Source: Apodemus sylvaticus
Taxonomy: Eukaryota; Chordata; Mammalia; Rodentia; Muridae
Length of the DNA: 64,000 nt
Direction: 5' to 3'
Assembly (NCBI RefSeq): GCF_947179515.1
Contig: NC_067472.1
Coordinates: 162,977,261-163,041,260 of the forward strand
The notes beneath the pieces are model-generated. The model saw only the letters and a list, made by a program, of their open reading frames with translations, was not told the DNA's origin and ran no database searches. The position numbers and the translations under genes were made by a program. Of this stretch, positions 50,719 to 61,610 are shown one piece after another (within the stretch, counting starts at the first letter, position 1; each line of letters begins with the position of its first letter).

Positions 50719-53700
50719 TTAATAACCACTTATTAGTGAGTGCATACCATGATTCACCTTTTGAGTCTGGGTTACCTCACTTAGTATGATGGTCTCTAGC
50801 TCCATCCATTTGCCTAAGAATTTCATGAATTCATTGTTTCTAATGGTGGAATAGTACTCCATTGTGTAGATATACCACATTTTTTGCATCCACTCTTCTG
50901 TTGAGGGATACCTGGATTCTTTCCAGCATCTGGCAATTATAAATAGGGCTGCTATGAACATAGTAGAGCATGTATCCTTATTACATGGTGGGGAATCCTC
51001 TGGGTATATGCCCAGGAGTGGTATAGCAGGATCTTCTGGAAGTGAGGTGCCCAGTTTTCGGAGGAACCACCAGACTGATTTCCAGAGTGGTTGTACCAAT
51101 TTGCAACCCCACCAGCAGTGGAGGAGTGTTCCTCTTTCTCCACACCCTCTCCAACACCTGCTGTCTCCTGACTTTTTAATCTTAGCCATTCTGACTGGTG
51201 TAAGATGAAATCTTAGGGTTGTTTTGATTTGCATTTCCCTAATGACTAATGAAGTTGAGCATTTTTTAAGATGCTTCTCGGCCATCCGAAGTTCTTCAGG
51301 TGAGAATTCTTTGTTTAACTCTGTACCCCATTTTTTAATAGGGTTGTTTGGTTTTCTGGAGTCTAACTTCTTGAGTTCTTTATATATATTGGATATTAGC
51401 CCTCTATCTGATGTAGGATTGGTGAAGATCTTTTCCCAATTTGTTGGTTGCCGATCTGTCCTCTTGATGGTGTCCTTTGCCTTACAGAAACTCTGTAACC
51501 TTGTGAGGTCCCATTTGTCAATTCTTGCTCTTAGAGCATACGCTATTGGTGTTCTGTTCAGAAACTTTCTCCCTGTACCGATGTCCTCAAGGGTCTTCCC
51601 CAGTTTCTTTTCTATTAGCTTCAGAGTGTCTGGCTTTATGTGGAGGTCCTTGATCCATTTGGATTTGAGCTTAGTACAAGGAGACAAGGATGGATCAATT
51701 CGCATTCTTCTGCATGCTGACCTCCAGTTGAACCAGCACCATTTGTTAAAAAGGCTATCTTTTTTCCATTGGATGTTTTCAGCCTCTTTGTTGAGGATCA
51801 AGTGGCCATAGGTGTGTGGGTTCATTTCTGGATCTTCAATCCTGTTCCATTGATCCTCCTGTCTGTTACTGTACCAATACCATGCAGTTTTTAACACTAT
51901 TGCTCTGTAGTATTGCTTGAGGTCAGGGATACTGATTCCCCCAGATTTTCTTTTGTTGCTGAGAATAGTTTTAGCTATCCTGGGTTTTTTGTTGTTCCAG
52001 ATGAATTTGATAATTGCTCTTTCTAACTCTGTGAAGAATTGAGTTGGGATTTTGATGGGTATTGCATAGAATCTGTATATTGCTTTAGGCAAAATGGCCA
52101 TTTTAACTATATTGATTCTACCGATCCATGAGCATGGGAGGTTTTCCCATTTTTTGAAGTCTTCTTCCATTTCTTTCTTCAGAGTCTTGAAGTTCTTGTC
52201 ATACAGATCTTTCACATGTTTGGTAAGAGTCACCCCAAGAACTTTATACTGTTTGTGGCTATTGTGAAGGGGATCATTTCCTAATTTCTTTCTCAGCCTG
52301 CTTATCCTTTGAGTATAGGAAGGCCACTGATTTGCTTGAGTTGATTTTATAACCTGCCACTTTGCTGAAGTTGTTTATCAGCTGTAGGAGCTCTCTAGTG
52401 GAGTTTTTTGGGTCACTTAGGTAGACTATCATGTCGTGTGCAAATAATGATAGTTTGACTTCTTCCTTTCCAATTTGTATCCCTTTGACCTCCTTATGTT
52501 GTCGAATTGCCCGATCTAGTACCTCAAGTACAATATTGAAAAGATAAGGAGAAAGGGGGCAGCCTTGTCTGGTACCTGATTTCAGTGGGATTGCTTCAAG
52601 TTTCTCTCCATTTAGTTTGATGCTGGTTACCGGTTTGCTGTACATTGCTTTTACTATGTTTAGGTATGGGCCTTGAATTCCTGTTCTCTCCAAGACTTTA
52701 AGCATGAAAGGATGCTGAATTTTGTCAAATGCTTATTCAGCATCCAATGAAATGACCATGTGGTTTTGTTCTTTGAGTTTGTTTATGTAGTGGATTGTAT
52801 TGATGGATTTCCGTATATTGAACCAACCCTGCATTCCCGGGATAAAGCCTACTTGATCATGGTGACTGATCATTTTGATGTGTTCTTGGATTCCGTTGGC
52901 AAGAATTTTATTGAGTATTTTTGCATCGATGTTCATAAGGGAAATTGGTCTGAAGTTCTCTTTCTTTGTTGGATCTTTGTGTGGCTTTGGTATCAGCGTA
53001 ATTGTGGCTTCGTAGAAGGAATTGGGTAGTGTTCCTTCTGTTTCTATTTTGTGGAATAGTTTGAAGAGTATTGGTGTTAACTCTTCTTTGAAGGTCTGGT
53101 AGAATTCTGCACTGAAACCTTCTGGTCCTGTGCTTTTTTTGGTTGGAAGACTTTCTATGACTCCTTCTATTTCTTTAGGCATTATGGGACTGTTTAGATG
53201 GTCTAGTTGGTCCTGATTTAATTTTGGTATTTGGTATCTGTCTAGGAAATTGTCCATTTCCTCCAGATTCTCCAGTTGTGTTGAGTACAGGCTCTTGTAG
53301 TAGGATCTGATGATTTTTTGGATTTCCTCAGTTTCCGTTGTTATACCTCCCTTTTCATTTCTAAGTTTGTTAATTTGGATACTTTCTCTGTGCCCTTTGG
53401 TCAGTCTGGCTAAGGGTTTATCTATCTTGTTGATTTTCTCAAAGAACCAGCTCCTGGTTTTGTTGATTTTTTGTATCGTTCTCTTTGTTTCTACTTGATT
53501 GATTTCGGTCCTGAGTTTGATGATTTCCTGCCTTCTACTCCTCCTGGGTGAAATAGCTTCTTTTTGTTCTAGGGCTTTCAGGTGTGTCATTAAGCTGGTA
53601 GTGTATGCTCTCTCCATTTTCTTTTTGGAGGCACTCAGGGCTATGAGTTTTCCTCTTAGCACTGCTTTCATTGAGTCCCATAGATTTGGGTATGTTGTGT

Positions 53701-54543
53701 TTTCATTTTTATTGTGTTCTAAAAAGTCTTTAATTTGTTTCTTTATTTCTTCCTTGACCAAGGTATCATTGAGTAGAGTATTGTTCAGTTTCCATGTGTA
53801 TGTGGGTTTTCTGTTGTTTCTGTTGCTATTGAAGACCACTTTTACTTCATAGTGATCAGATTGGAGGCATGGGATTAGTTTCATCTTCTTATATTTGTTG
53901 AGGTCTGTCTTGTGACCAATTATATGGTCGATTTTGGAGAAGGTACCATGAGGTGCTGAGAAAAAGGTATATTCTTTTGTTTTAGGATAGAATGTTCTAT
54001 CTATATCTGTTAAATCTAATTGGTCCAAAGCTTCAATTAGTTTCATTGTGTCCCTGTTTAGTTTCTGTTTTCCTGATCAGTCCATTGAAGAAAGTGCAGT
54101 GTTGAAGTCACCCACAATTATTGTGTTAGGTGCAATGTGTGCTTTGAGTTTTAATAAAGTTTCTATTATGAAAGAGGGTGCCCTTGCATTTGGAGCATAG
54201 ATGTTCAGGATTGACAGTTCTTCTTTTTGTATTTTTCCTTTGACCAGCAAGAAGTGTCCCTCAGAGTCTCTTTTGATGACTTTGGGTTGAAAGTCAATTT
54301 TATCTGATATTAAAATGGCTACTCCAGCTTGTTTCCTGAGACCATTTGCTTGTAAAATTGTCTTCCAGCCTTTTACTCTAAGGTAGTGTTTGTCTTTGAC
54401 CCTGAGGTGTGTTTCCTGTAAGCAGCAAAATGTAGGGTCCTGTTTACATATCCAGTCAGCTAGTCTGTGTCTTTTTATTGGGGCATTAAGTCCTCTGATG
54501 TTAAGAGATATTAAGGAATAGTGTGACTACCTATCATTTTTGA
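50719..54543 (-). pseudogene. L1-F ORF2 pseudogene, nearly complete
   Basis: Domains in order: endonuclease (to about 53.9 kb, with VGDF and the SDHYEVKVVF segment), linker, RT (PISLMNIDAKILNKILA, GTRQGCPLSPYLFNIVLE, then FAHD where FADD is expected, near 52440) and C-terminal Cys-rich region (CGERGTLLHCWWGC near 51.14 kb), ending LISGY. Breaks are a TGA at 54079-54077, a TAA at about 52735-52733 and a lost base near 52274 that shifts the frame. The longest open blocks are 437 codons (54046-52733) and 504 codons (52233-50719). Confidence 0.95.
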
Positions 54544-54647
54544 CGTTATTTTTTAAATTTGATTGCTTAACTTCTTTTGGGTTTGATCAAAGGTTACTAT
54601 CTTGCTTTTTCCAGGGTGAAGTTTCCCTCCTTGTATTGGTGTTTTCC

Positions 54648-55802
54648 TCATATTATCCTTTGTAGGGCTGGGTTTGTGGATAGATATTGGGTAAACTTGG
54701 TTTTGTCATGAAATATCTTAGTTTCTCCATCTATGGTGATTGAGAGTTTTGCTGGATATAGTAGTTTTGGCTGGCATTTGTGCTCTCTTCGAGTCTGCAT
54801 GAGATCTGACCAGGACCTTCTAGCCTTCATAGTCTCAGGTGAAAAGTCTGCTGTGATTATGATAGGTCTTCCTTTATATGTTACTTGGCCTTTTTCTCTT
54901 ACTGCCTTTAATATTCTTTCTTTGTTTAGAACATTTGGTGTTTTGATTATTATGTGACGGGAAGTATTTCTGTTCTGGTCCAGTCTGTTTGGAGTTCTGT
55001 AGGCTTCTTGTATATCCATGGGCATCTCTCTCTTTAGGTTAGGGAAGTTTTCTTCCATAATTTTATTGAAGATATTTGCTGGCCCTTTAAGTTGTAAATC
55101 TTCACTCTCATCTATGCCTATAATCCTTAGGTTTCGTTTCCTCATTGTGTCCTGGATTTCCTGGATATTTTGGGTTACAAGCTTTTTGCATTTTGCATTT
55201 TCTTTAACTGTTGAGTCCATGGTTTCTATGGAATCTTCAGCATCTGAGATTCTTTCTTCTATCTCTTGTATTTTGTTGTTGATATTTGCATCTCTGTCCC
55301 CTGATTTCTTCCCAAGGCTTTCTATCTCCTAAGTTGTCTCCCTTTGAGTTTTCTTAGTTGTTTCTACTTCTGATTTTAGATCCTGGATGGTTTTGCTTAG
55401 CTCCTTCACTTGCTTGTTTGTGCTTTCCTGTAATTCTTTAAGAGATTTTTGTGTTTCGTCTTTCATGACCTCAGCCAGTTGACCAAAGTTCTCCTGTATT
55501 TCTTTAAGTGGTTTTTTCATTTCCTCCTTGTTGGCTTTTGTATTCTCCTGGATTTCTTTCAATGATTTTTGTGTTTCCCTTGCAAGGGCTTCTAACTTTT
55601 GATCCATTTTCTCCTGAATTTCTTTAAATATGTCCTTCATGTGTTCCTGTACCAGCATCATGACCAGTGATTTTAAATCCAAATCTTGTTTTACTGGTGT
55701 GATGGGGTATCCAGGACATGTTGGTATCGGAGAATTGGATTCAGATGTTGCCATATTGCCTTGATTTCTGTTAGTGACGTTCCTGCGTTTGCCTTTTGCC
55801 AT
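54648..55802 (-). pseudogene. L1-F ORF1 pseudogene, one internal stop
   Basis: Starts MAKGKRRNVTNRNQGNMATS. The N-terminal coiled coil is made of repeated KEIQEN/KELQES units (about residues 45-140). It is followed by the RRM (IIGIDESEDLQLKGPANIFN) and the C-terminal domain (EAYRTPNRLDQNRN, ARRSWSDLMQTRREHKC). A TAG at 55331-55329 interrupts the coiled coil and the frame stays the same after it. A TGA at the 3' end removes the usual last residues. Confidence 0.95.
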
Positions 55803-56867
55803 CTAGTTCTCACTGGTGTTACTTGGTCTTGTCAGTGCTGGACTCACCAGTGCAAGCTGCCCCTTCCCCGTTGGCCTCTGGTGCACAGCTTACCCCCTGC
55901 ACTGCCTGTAGACAGGGTGCTGCTGCCCAGGCTGATCAGATCTCGAAGCAGGCACCCAAAGGCTCCCGCTGGGGTCTGCTGGATTCACTGGAGCACACCG
56001 ACTTCTCCCAGCTGGCCGCCAGGACACCCTGCTAGCCTCTTGCAGGACCTGGAGATGTGGTACGGCCGCCCAGGCAGATCTGGATCCGGAAGCGGAGAGA
56101 GTTGAGCTGAGGGCTCCCGCCTGAGGCCTTGCCCCAGATTGTGTCTGTGTACCAGATGGACCCCGTGTGCACCCCCAGGGAGCACAGACGGTGTATGCTG
56201 CCAGGACCCCCCCCCCCCCGTGTTCTGATCACTCCGCTGGGCAGCCCATCCCCCAACAGGGCTGGCACACAAGGTTAGCCTGGCCGCCCAGGCCCTGAGT
56301 CCAGGCAAAAGCCTGGGAGGCCAAGGTCTGAGCAAAGTTCCCCTAGGGCTATGACTGTTAATTGGGTCCGCCAGGCGACCAGGATGGCGGGCGTGTGCGC
56401 CTGCGCTCCCCGAAAGCGCAAGGAGAGTCTGCTGTGCTAACAACCTCCTGGGCGGGTTGACTCACAGATGGCCCACCAAGCCGCCCAGTTCTTGGGGTCA
56501 GTCCTGGGCCTTTTGGGGCCTAGACCCCCGCTTTGTTAGCCTCAGGCTATGCCCATTACGGCTCTGCCCACCAGAGCTCTCGGTCATCCTGCAGGCAAAA
56601 TGGGGCGTGCGCAGGCCCGGGCAAAAAACCTCCTGGCTGGGTTGGCACCCCGATGCCCCCCCCCCCGAACAGCCCAGGGCCTGGGTGCAGGCCAACGCCC
56701 GTCGGGCTCAGATCCCCGCGGTGTTGGCCTCGGATTATGTTTGTGTACCTCAGTCTGTCCGATCTCCGGAGTCCGAAACCAAGATGGAGATGAGCCTCTC
56801 CTGACTGGCGGGACGCCGAGTTCTGAAGTGGCTTCCATGCAGCGAAAGGCACCGCACTACCGCAGCT
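55803..56867 (-). promoter_or_regulatory. L1-F 5' UTR with tandem GC-rich monomers
   Basis: GC- and CpG-rich sequence. Corresponding phrases recur about 185-188 bases apart: AACCTCCTGG at 56442 and 56627, and GTTAGCCTCAGGCTATG / GTTGGCCTCGGATTATG at 56535 and 56723. That gives roughly two monomers followed by a non-repeated tether to ORF1, as in murine L1 promoters. C-runs lie at about 56205-56218 and 56655-56666. Confidence 0.85.
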
Positions 56868-56881
56868 TGAAAGTCACTTTT
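56868..56881. repeat. Right target-site duplication of L1-F
   Basis: TGAAAGTCACTTTT followed by AAACTGGG. The cleaved strand reads TTTT/AA and the L1-sense junction TT|AAAA, the L1 endonuclease consensus. Confidence 0.92.
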
Positions 56882-58114
56882 AAACTGGGAAGTGAATGTA
56901 TTGTATTGGGCCAGAGAAGTTGTTATCCCTTCCACACCTGTGCCAACACCTATGGCTATTCCTGTAGCTACCAAAAGAGGCACGATCTGAACTGCTCTCT
57001 CGTGTCGAGCAGCTCTCATATTTATACCTGGGATTGGCAGGGGTTCATTTCCCTGGATCACTTCCACCTCAGGGAAAAGAAGTACCAACGTGAAAACTCC
57101 TGACCAGCTGGCAGGTAGGTGAGTGCCACAAAGAATTGACGTGTTTTGGATTGCAGGGTATTTTGGTAGAGAAGATATATCAAGGCTTATGGTTTTATTA
57201 CAGTCTAGGGAGCTTAATGTTCCTACAGAATGTGTCCCAGAGGTCTTAAAACAGTTTGCCATGCCAAAGAGAGGGACAGAGGTAAGGTACAGAGCCATGG
57301 TGACATCGGAGTCAGGACAGCTAACAAAAGGTGAGGTAAGGTTATTTGGCAGTATCACCGGAGAAGCTGTAAGTGACAGTTTTGAGTCAATCCCTGGGGG
57401 TACACATAACCAACAATCTTTAAAGCGACCTGGCCTGGTGACATTAAGGAGCTGGTATGCTGAGGTCAAGGTTTGAAGCAACAGGCGAAATGACAAGTTA
57501 GTGCCATTTATGAGGGGTACTGTCAAAGAATCAAGGACCTTAGAGGAGTGTTTAATTATCTCCCCCACTTTTCCAATATCTAGGGGTTGGGCGATTGAGA
57601 TATACTTTCTCTGAATATGGATAGTACTTATTGGGGAACTGGGCTGGTTTTTACGATAGAACTTACCAACAACTCCTGTTTCCCACCTGGAATACCACGG
57701 GTCTTGAATGTAGAAGAAAAGTGTCTTGCGGTGTTGATAGAAGAAATGATTGACCCGTGATCCTAGCATATGTATCTGACAAGACCAATATGGGCAGCCC
57801 CCATATTCGTCTGGCCATTTTTTACAGTAGTCTTCTGTCTGGTCAAAGAGAAAGCAAGTATAGAGATCATAATACTTAAATGGGATAACAGATACAGGGA
57901 TGATCGCGATTTGGATCGGTACCTGACATCCGGCTATGGAGCAGTTTCCTGACCCTATTTGGAAAGACTGTTTGTTATCTGTGGGGGTGTCTGGAACCTC
58001 AAATCTCCAGATGTAAGGACTGCCCTGGATGGAAATGAAGAACAGCAGGGGTAGGACAAGAAACCCATGTCTAATCCAATGAGGTCGAGCTCGGCTGCCG
58101 GAGTGGAGTCTCAT
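56882..58114 (-). pseudogene. env: Env N-terminal part: SU subunit and start of TM
   Basis: 411 uninterrupted codons from an ATG at 58114. A hydrophobic signal segment lies at about residues 17-30 and many Cys and N-glycosylation sites are present. CWLC lies at residues 234-237. A furin-type R-H-E-R site at residues 370-373 is followed by a hydrophobic fusion-peptide-like stretch. The L1 insertion cuts the frame a few dozen residues into TM; the 44 codons that follow in the same frame are L1 sequence. Env starts 16 bases after the pol stop. It resembles class I envelopes of the HERV/syncytin branch more than MLV by motif spacing, which is an impression only. Confidence 0.9.
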
Positions 58115-58130
58115 GTTCTGGAATTGGGGA

Positions 58131-59190
58131 CTAGGTGGATGGTCTTGATGTCCTCCAGAGCTTAATAGAGCACGGTCCTGTCAGGGTTGACGTGTATGAA
58201 GAAGAGTTATCTTTAGGTGGAGGGATGAAAGGTTTAAGGTGAGATAGATGGACCCAATGTGGAAATCCTTTGAGTTTAGCGGCTGTAGGGGTCACGAGAA
58301 TCACCTTAAAAGGACCCTGCCATTTGGGAGAGAGAGGTGAGGGCCGATGATCTGGAGGGGATAAGAGGACTTGGTCTCCAATGTTGACAGGTAGTGGACA
58401 GGAGACAGTCTGTGACCGTGGTAGATGGTGGTCAGCAAAGCCCCATAGGAGAGAGCGAAGGTGGCAAAGTAATGGGGTGAGTAGGTGGTCTGGGAGGGGA
58501 GAGCATTTAGGTGAGAGACCAGGAGTTAAAACTGGACGTCCATACATAAGTTCAAAGGGTGAAATAAGAAGTGGTCTCTTGGGGAGAGCTCGTAGCCTGA
58601 AAAGAGCCAGAGGTAGGAGTTTTACCCAGTCAAGGTGAAGTTCCTGTGACAGCTTGGCAAGAGTAGTTTTTAAAGAGTGATTAGTTCTTTCTACCTTACC
58701 TGAAGATTGAGGATGGTAAGGAATGTGAAAATGCCGAGGGATGTTTAAGGCCTTAGATAGACTCTGAGAGATCTGGGAAGTAAATTCAGGACCATTGTCT
58801 GACTGAAGGGAGGTTGGAACACCAAATCAGGGGATGATCTCTCGGAGGAGGAGATCAGAGACTGTCTGAGCCCTTTTGTTAGTGGTAGGAAAGGCTTCTA
58901 CCCACCCTGAGAAGGTGTCCACCAAGACTAGGAGGTACTTGGAATGCTTGACTGTAGGCATATGGGTAAAGTCAAGCTGCCAGTCAGTTCCAGGAAGGGA
59001 ACCTCTAGCCTGATGGGTAGGGAAAGGGGTACTACGATACCTCGAGTTGGAATCTGACATCTGACAGATTTTACAAGAAGCAGTGATAGATTTTAAGAAA
59101 TTTAAGTGTTCAGGAGTAGACTGTAAGTGGGTCTTAACAAAAGAAGATAACACTCAGCTGTTAGGATGAAAGAGCTGGTGAAGATAGGAT
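58131..59190 (-). pseudogene. pol: pol: integrase region
   Basis: An N-terminal zinc-binding H-X3-H (HQLFH, just before the stop at 59156) and C-X2-C (CKIC, about 59075-59064) are present. The catalytic core has an Asp in WQLDFTHMP (near 58973), an Asp in the SDNGPEF-type segment (near 58.79 kb) and a Glu in GKVERTNH (near 58.69 kb). The C-terminal DNA-binding region runs to 58131. TGA codons at 59156-59154 and 58829-58827 break it, with no frameshift between them. Confidence 0.9.
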
Positions 59191-60002
59191 AGGGTTTGGC
59201 AAGTGTCAGGGGGTGGAGGTAGAGATGTGGGTTGTAGTGTTAGGATGTCTCGGGGAAGGCGAGTTGAGTTTATCCCCCTAAGGGCTGCAGCTCTGGCTGC
59301 CTCATCAGCTCGGTTGTTTCCCTTAGATACAATAGAGTCATCTGTCTGGTGAGATCTGTAATGGACAATCCCAATAGCGTTGGGGAGATGAGAGGTCTTT
59401 ACCAAGGCTAAAATATGGTTTGCATTAGTTACTGATCCTCCAGTTGTGGTAAGTAACCCACGCTCTTTCCAGATAGCAGCGTGGGACAGGAGGATATGGA
59501 AGGCATATTTAGAATCTGTATAAACATTGAGGAATTGTCCCTGTGCCAGTTGAAAGGCATGGGTGAGAGCTATCAGCTCAGCCTGCTGATTAGTGGTGTG
59601 TACAGGAAGGGCCCGTGCCTCTACCACCTCGGTGTCTGACACTATGGCATAGCCAGCTTTTCTAGTCCCTTCATATAGAAAGGAGCTTCCATCTGTGTAC
59701 CAAGTATAAATGGCTTGAGGCAATGTGCCCTCCTGTATGTGTGAAGGATGAGGTAATAGTTGCTCTAAAGTCTCAGTGCAGGAATGATACACGGAGTGGT
59801 TAGTATTAGGTCGGGGGAGAAGAGTAGAAATATTAAGAGGAGGACATGATTGAAAGGTGAGAGTGGAATCTTCTATTAGCGCTACCTGGAGAGAAAGAGC
59901 TCTAGAGGAAGGTAGAGTCTGCAGGCCTTTGTAAGTTAGGAGCTGTGACAGGTTATGAGAAGAGAGCACAGTTATAGGAGACCCCAAGGTTAATTTCTTT
60001 GA
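59191..60002 (-). pseudogene. pol: pol: RNase H region
   Basis: Contains the four acidic positions of RNase H: YTDGSSF, AELIAL, YTDSKYA and NRADEAAR, in order (about 59.7 to 59.29 kb). The open block is 277 codons, bounded by TGA at 60008-60006 and at 59156-59154. It is in the same frame as RT and integrase. Confidence 0.92.
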
Positions 60003-61610
60003 TTCTCAAATAAGGAGTTCAGCAGCTGCTAAGGCACGAATACAAGGCGCCCATCCCTGGATGGTTAAATCCAGTCTTTTTGACAAGTATGTTACAGGTG
60101 CAAAGGAAGGTCCCAGTTGATGGCCTAAGACTCCAAGGGCAAATCCCTCTTTTTCAGTTACATAGAGGGAAAAAGGGCAAGTCAGGTCAGGGAGATGTAA
60201 GGCTGGGGCCTTAAGGAGAGCCTGTTGGAGCCTCTGAAAAGGTTTGGCAACAGATATGAGAAGAGGTTCGTGGGTGGGGCCTAACGCTGCCTCATATAAG
60301 GGTCAAGAGAGGAGGGAGAAGAAAGGAACCCAAGAACATAAGAAGCTAGCCATTCCTAGGAATGATAAAATCTCTTCCTTTGTAGAAGGAACAGTTAAAG
60401 ACTGAATTAGATTTTTTCTATCTAAGGTAATAGCCTTATGGGTTGGAGTAATTGTTAATCCCAAATAAGTAACCTGAGGAGTGGACAGTTGAACTTTAGA
60501 GGGAGAGACCCTGTAGCCTCGACTGGAAAGGAAATTTATAAGAGCAGAGGTGTCAGCTTGGCTAATCTCTAGAGATGGACTACAGACAAGGACGTCATCT
60601 ACATAAAGAAGAATTTTAGATCTGGGGAGCGATAAAGAAAGTAAGTCAGAAGCTAGAGTCTGGCCAAATAGGTGTGGGCTGTCTCGAAATCCCTGAGGTA
60701 GAACAGTCCAGGTAAGTTGGGTAGAAAAGTGGGTGTCAGGATCCGTCCAGGTAAAGGCAAATATGTTCTGTGACTGGGCATCAAGAGGGATAGAGAAAAA
60801 TGCGTCCTTTAGATCTAGGACTGAGAAATGAGAAGTTCCTGAGGGGATAGTAGAAAGGAGTGTGTAGGGATTAGCTATGACAGGATGGAGAGGAACCACT
60901 GCAGCATTAATGCGTCTGAGGTCTTGAACCAGGCGATAGGTACCATTAGGTTTTTTAACTGCTAGTATAGGGGTATTGAAAGGAGAAGAGGTGGGATGAA
61001 GAAGCTTTTTCCTTAAGAGGTCAGAAATGATAGGCTTAAGTCCCCTGAGGCTCTGGAGAGAGAGAGGGTATTGAGCTTGGGTGATGTACCTGGTAGGGTC
61101 CAGTAACTGGATGACAACGGGAGAGTGATGTTTAGCAACAGAGGGCTTCTGGACGTCCCAAACTCTGGGGTCCACCTGAGAAGCTGGTAGAGGAAATAAT
61201 ATGTTAGTGTTAGTAGGTTGATTGGCTAGAAGGAGAAGTAAGGGAACTGCTGACAAGCTCGGGTTTAGGCGAGTGGGGGGAGCAAAAGAAATTGAAGCTC
61301 CCAACTTAACTAAAAGATCCCTTCCTAATAAGGGAATGGGAGAGGTTGGCACTACCAAAAAGGAATGGGTGAAGGGTATATTTCTAAAAGTGCAGCTAAG
61401 TGGTGGGGTCTGATGAGGAAGGTAAGGCTGTCCTCCTATCCCGACTATGGGAAGACGCGAGGGTGAAGTGGAGCCCCCAAATTCCACCAGGCCTGAGTAA
61501 GTGGCCCTGGTATCGAGAAGGAAAGAGATGGGCTTTCCACATACCACGATAGTTACCCGGGGCTCCCTGCTAGTGATGGGCGAGGTTGGGTTGAGGGAGC
61601 TCCAGCCCCT
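60003..61610 (-). pseudogene. pol: pol: protease and reverse transcriptase region
   Basis: The protease active site reads LLDTRATYS at about 61520-61494, with Arg where the DTG motif has Gly. Fingers and palm of RT follow (VKKPNGTYRLVQDLRRIN, FSVLDLKDAFFSIPL) and the catalytic YVDD lies at 60605-60594. The thumb (YLGLTITP, LSFLGMASFL) ends at a TGA (60305-60303). The connection region continues in the same frame to a second TGA (60008-60006). The Pro-Pol frame is continuous with gag across the gag stop. Confidence 0.92.

Larger units (their letters stand above)
50465..56867 (-). mobile_element. L1-F: full-length L1 inserted in proviral env
   Basis: About 6.4 kb. On the minus strand there is a 5' UTR of about 1.06 kb with promoter monomers (56867-55803), ORF1 (55802-54648), ORF2 (about 54543-50719), a 3' UTR and a poly(A) tail (T-run at 50461-50468). 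Both flanks are env sequence and a 14-bp TSD brackets it. The element lies in the same orientation as the provirus. It is the best preserved L1 here but carries nonsense and frameshift mutations in both ORFs, so it is not retrotransposition-competent. Confidence 0.96.

Noticed and set aside
56457..57103. Plus-strand open frames of 115-184 codons in the L1-F 5' UTR
   Set aside because: They are antisense to L1 and env, arise in CpG-rich promoter DNA and match no family.
56882..58114. Domesticated syncytin-like env gene
   Set aside because: SU is open for 411 codons, but TM has a stop and the gene is cut by a 6.4-kb L1, so no full protein is possible. RT is open over a similar length, so SU openness is not evidence of selection.
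58131..61610. TGA codons in pol as programmed recoding (selenocysteine or multiple readthrough)
   Set aside because: The stops fall inside conserved domains, no recoding element is apparent, and CpG decay explains them more simply. Only the gag-pol TGA fits known readthrough.
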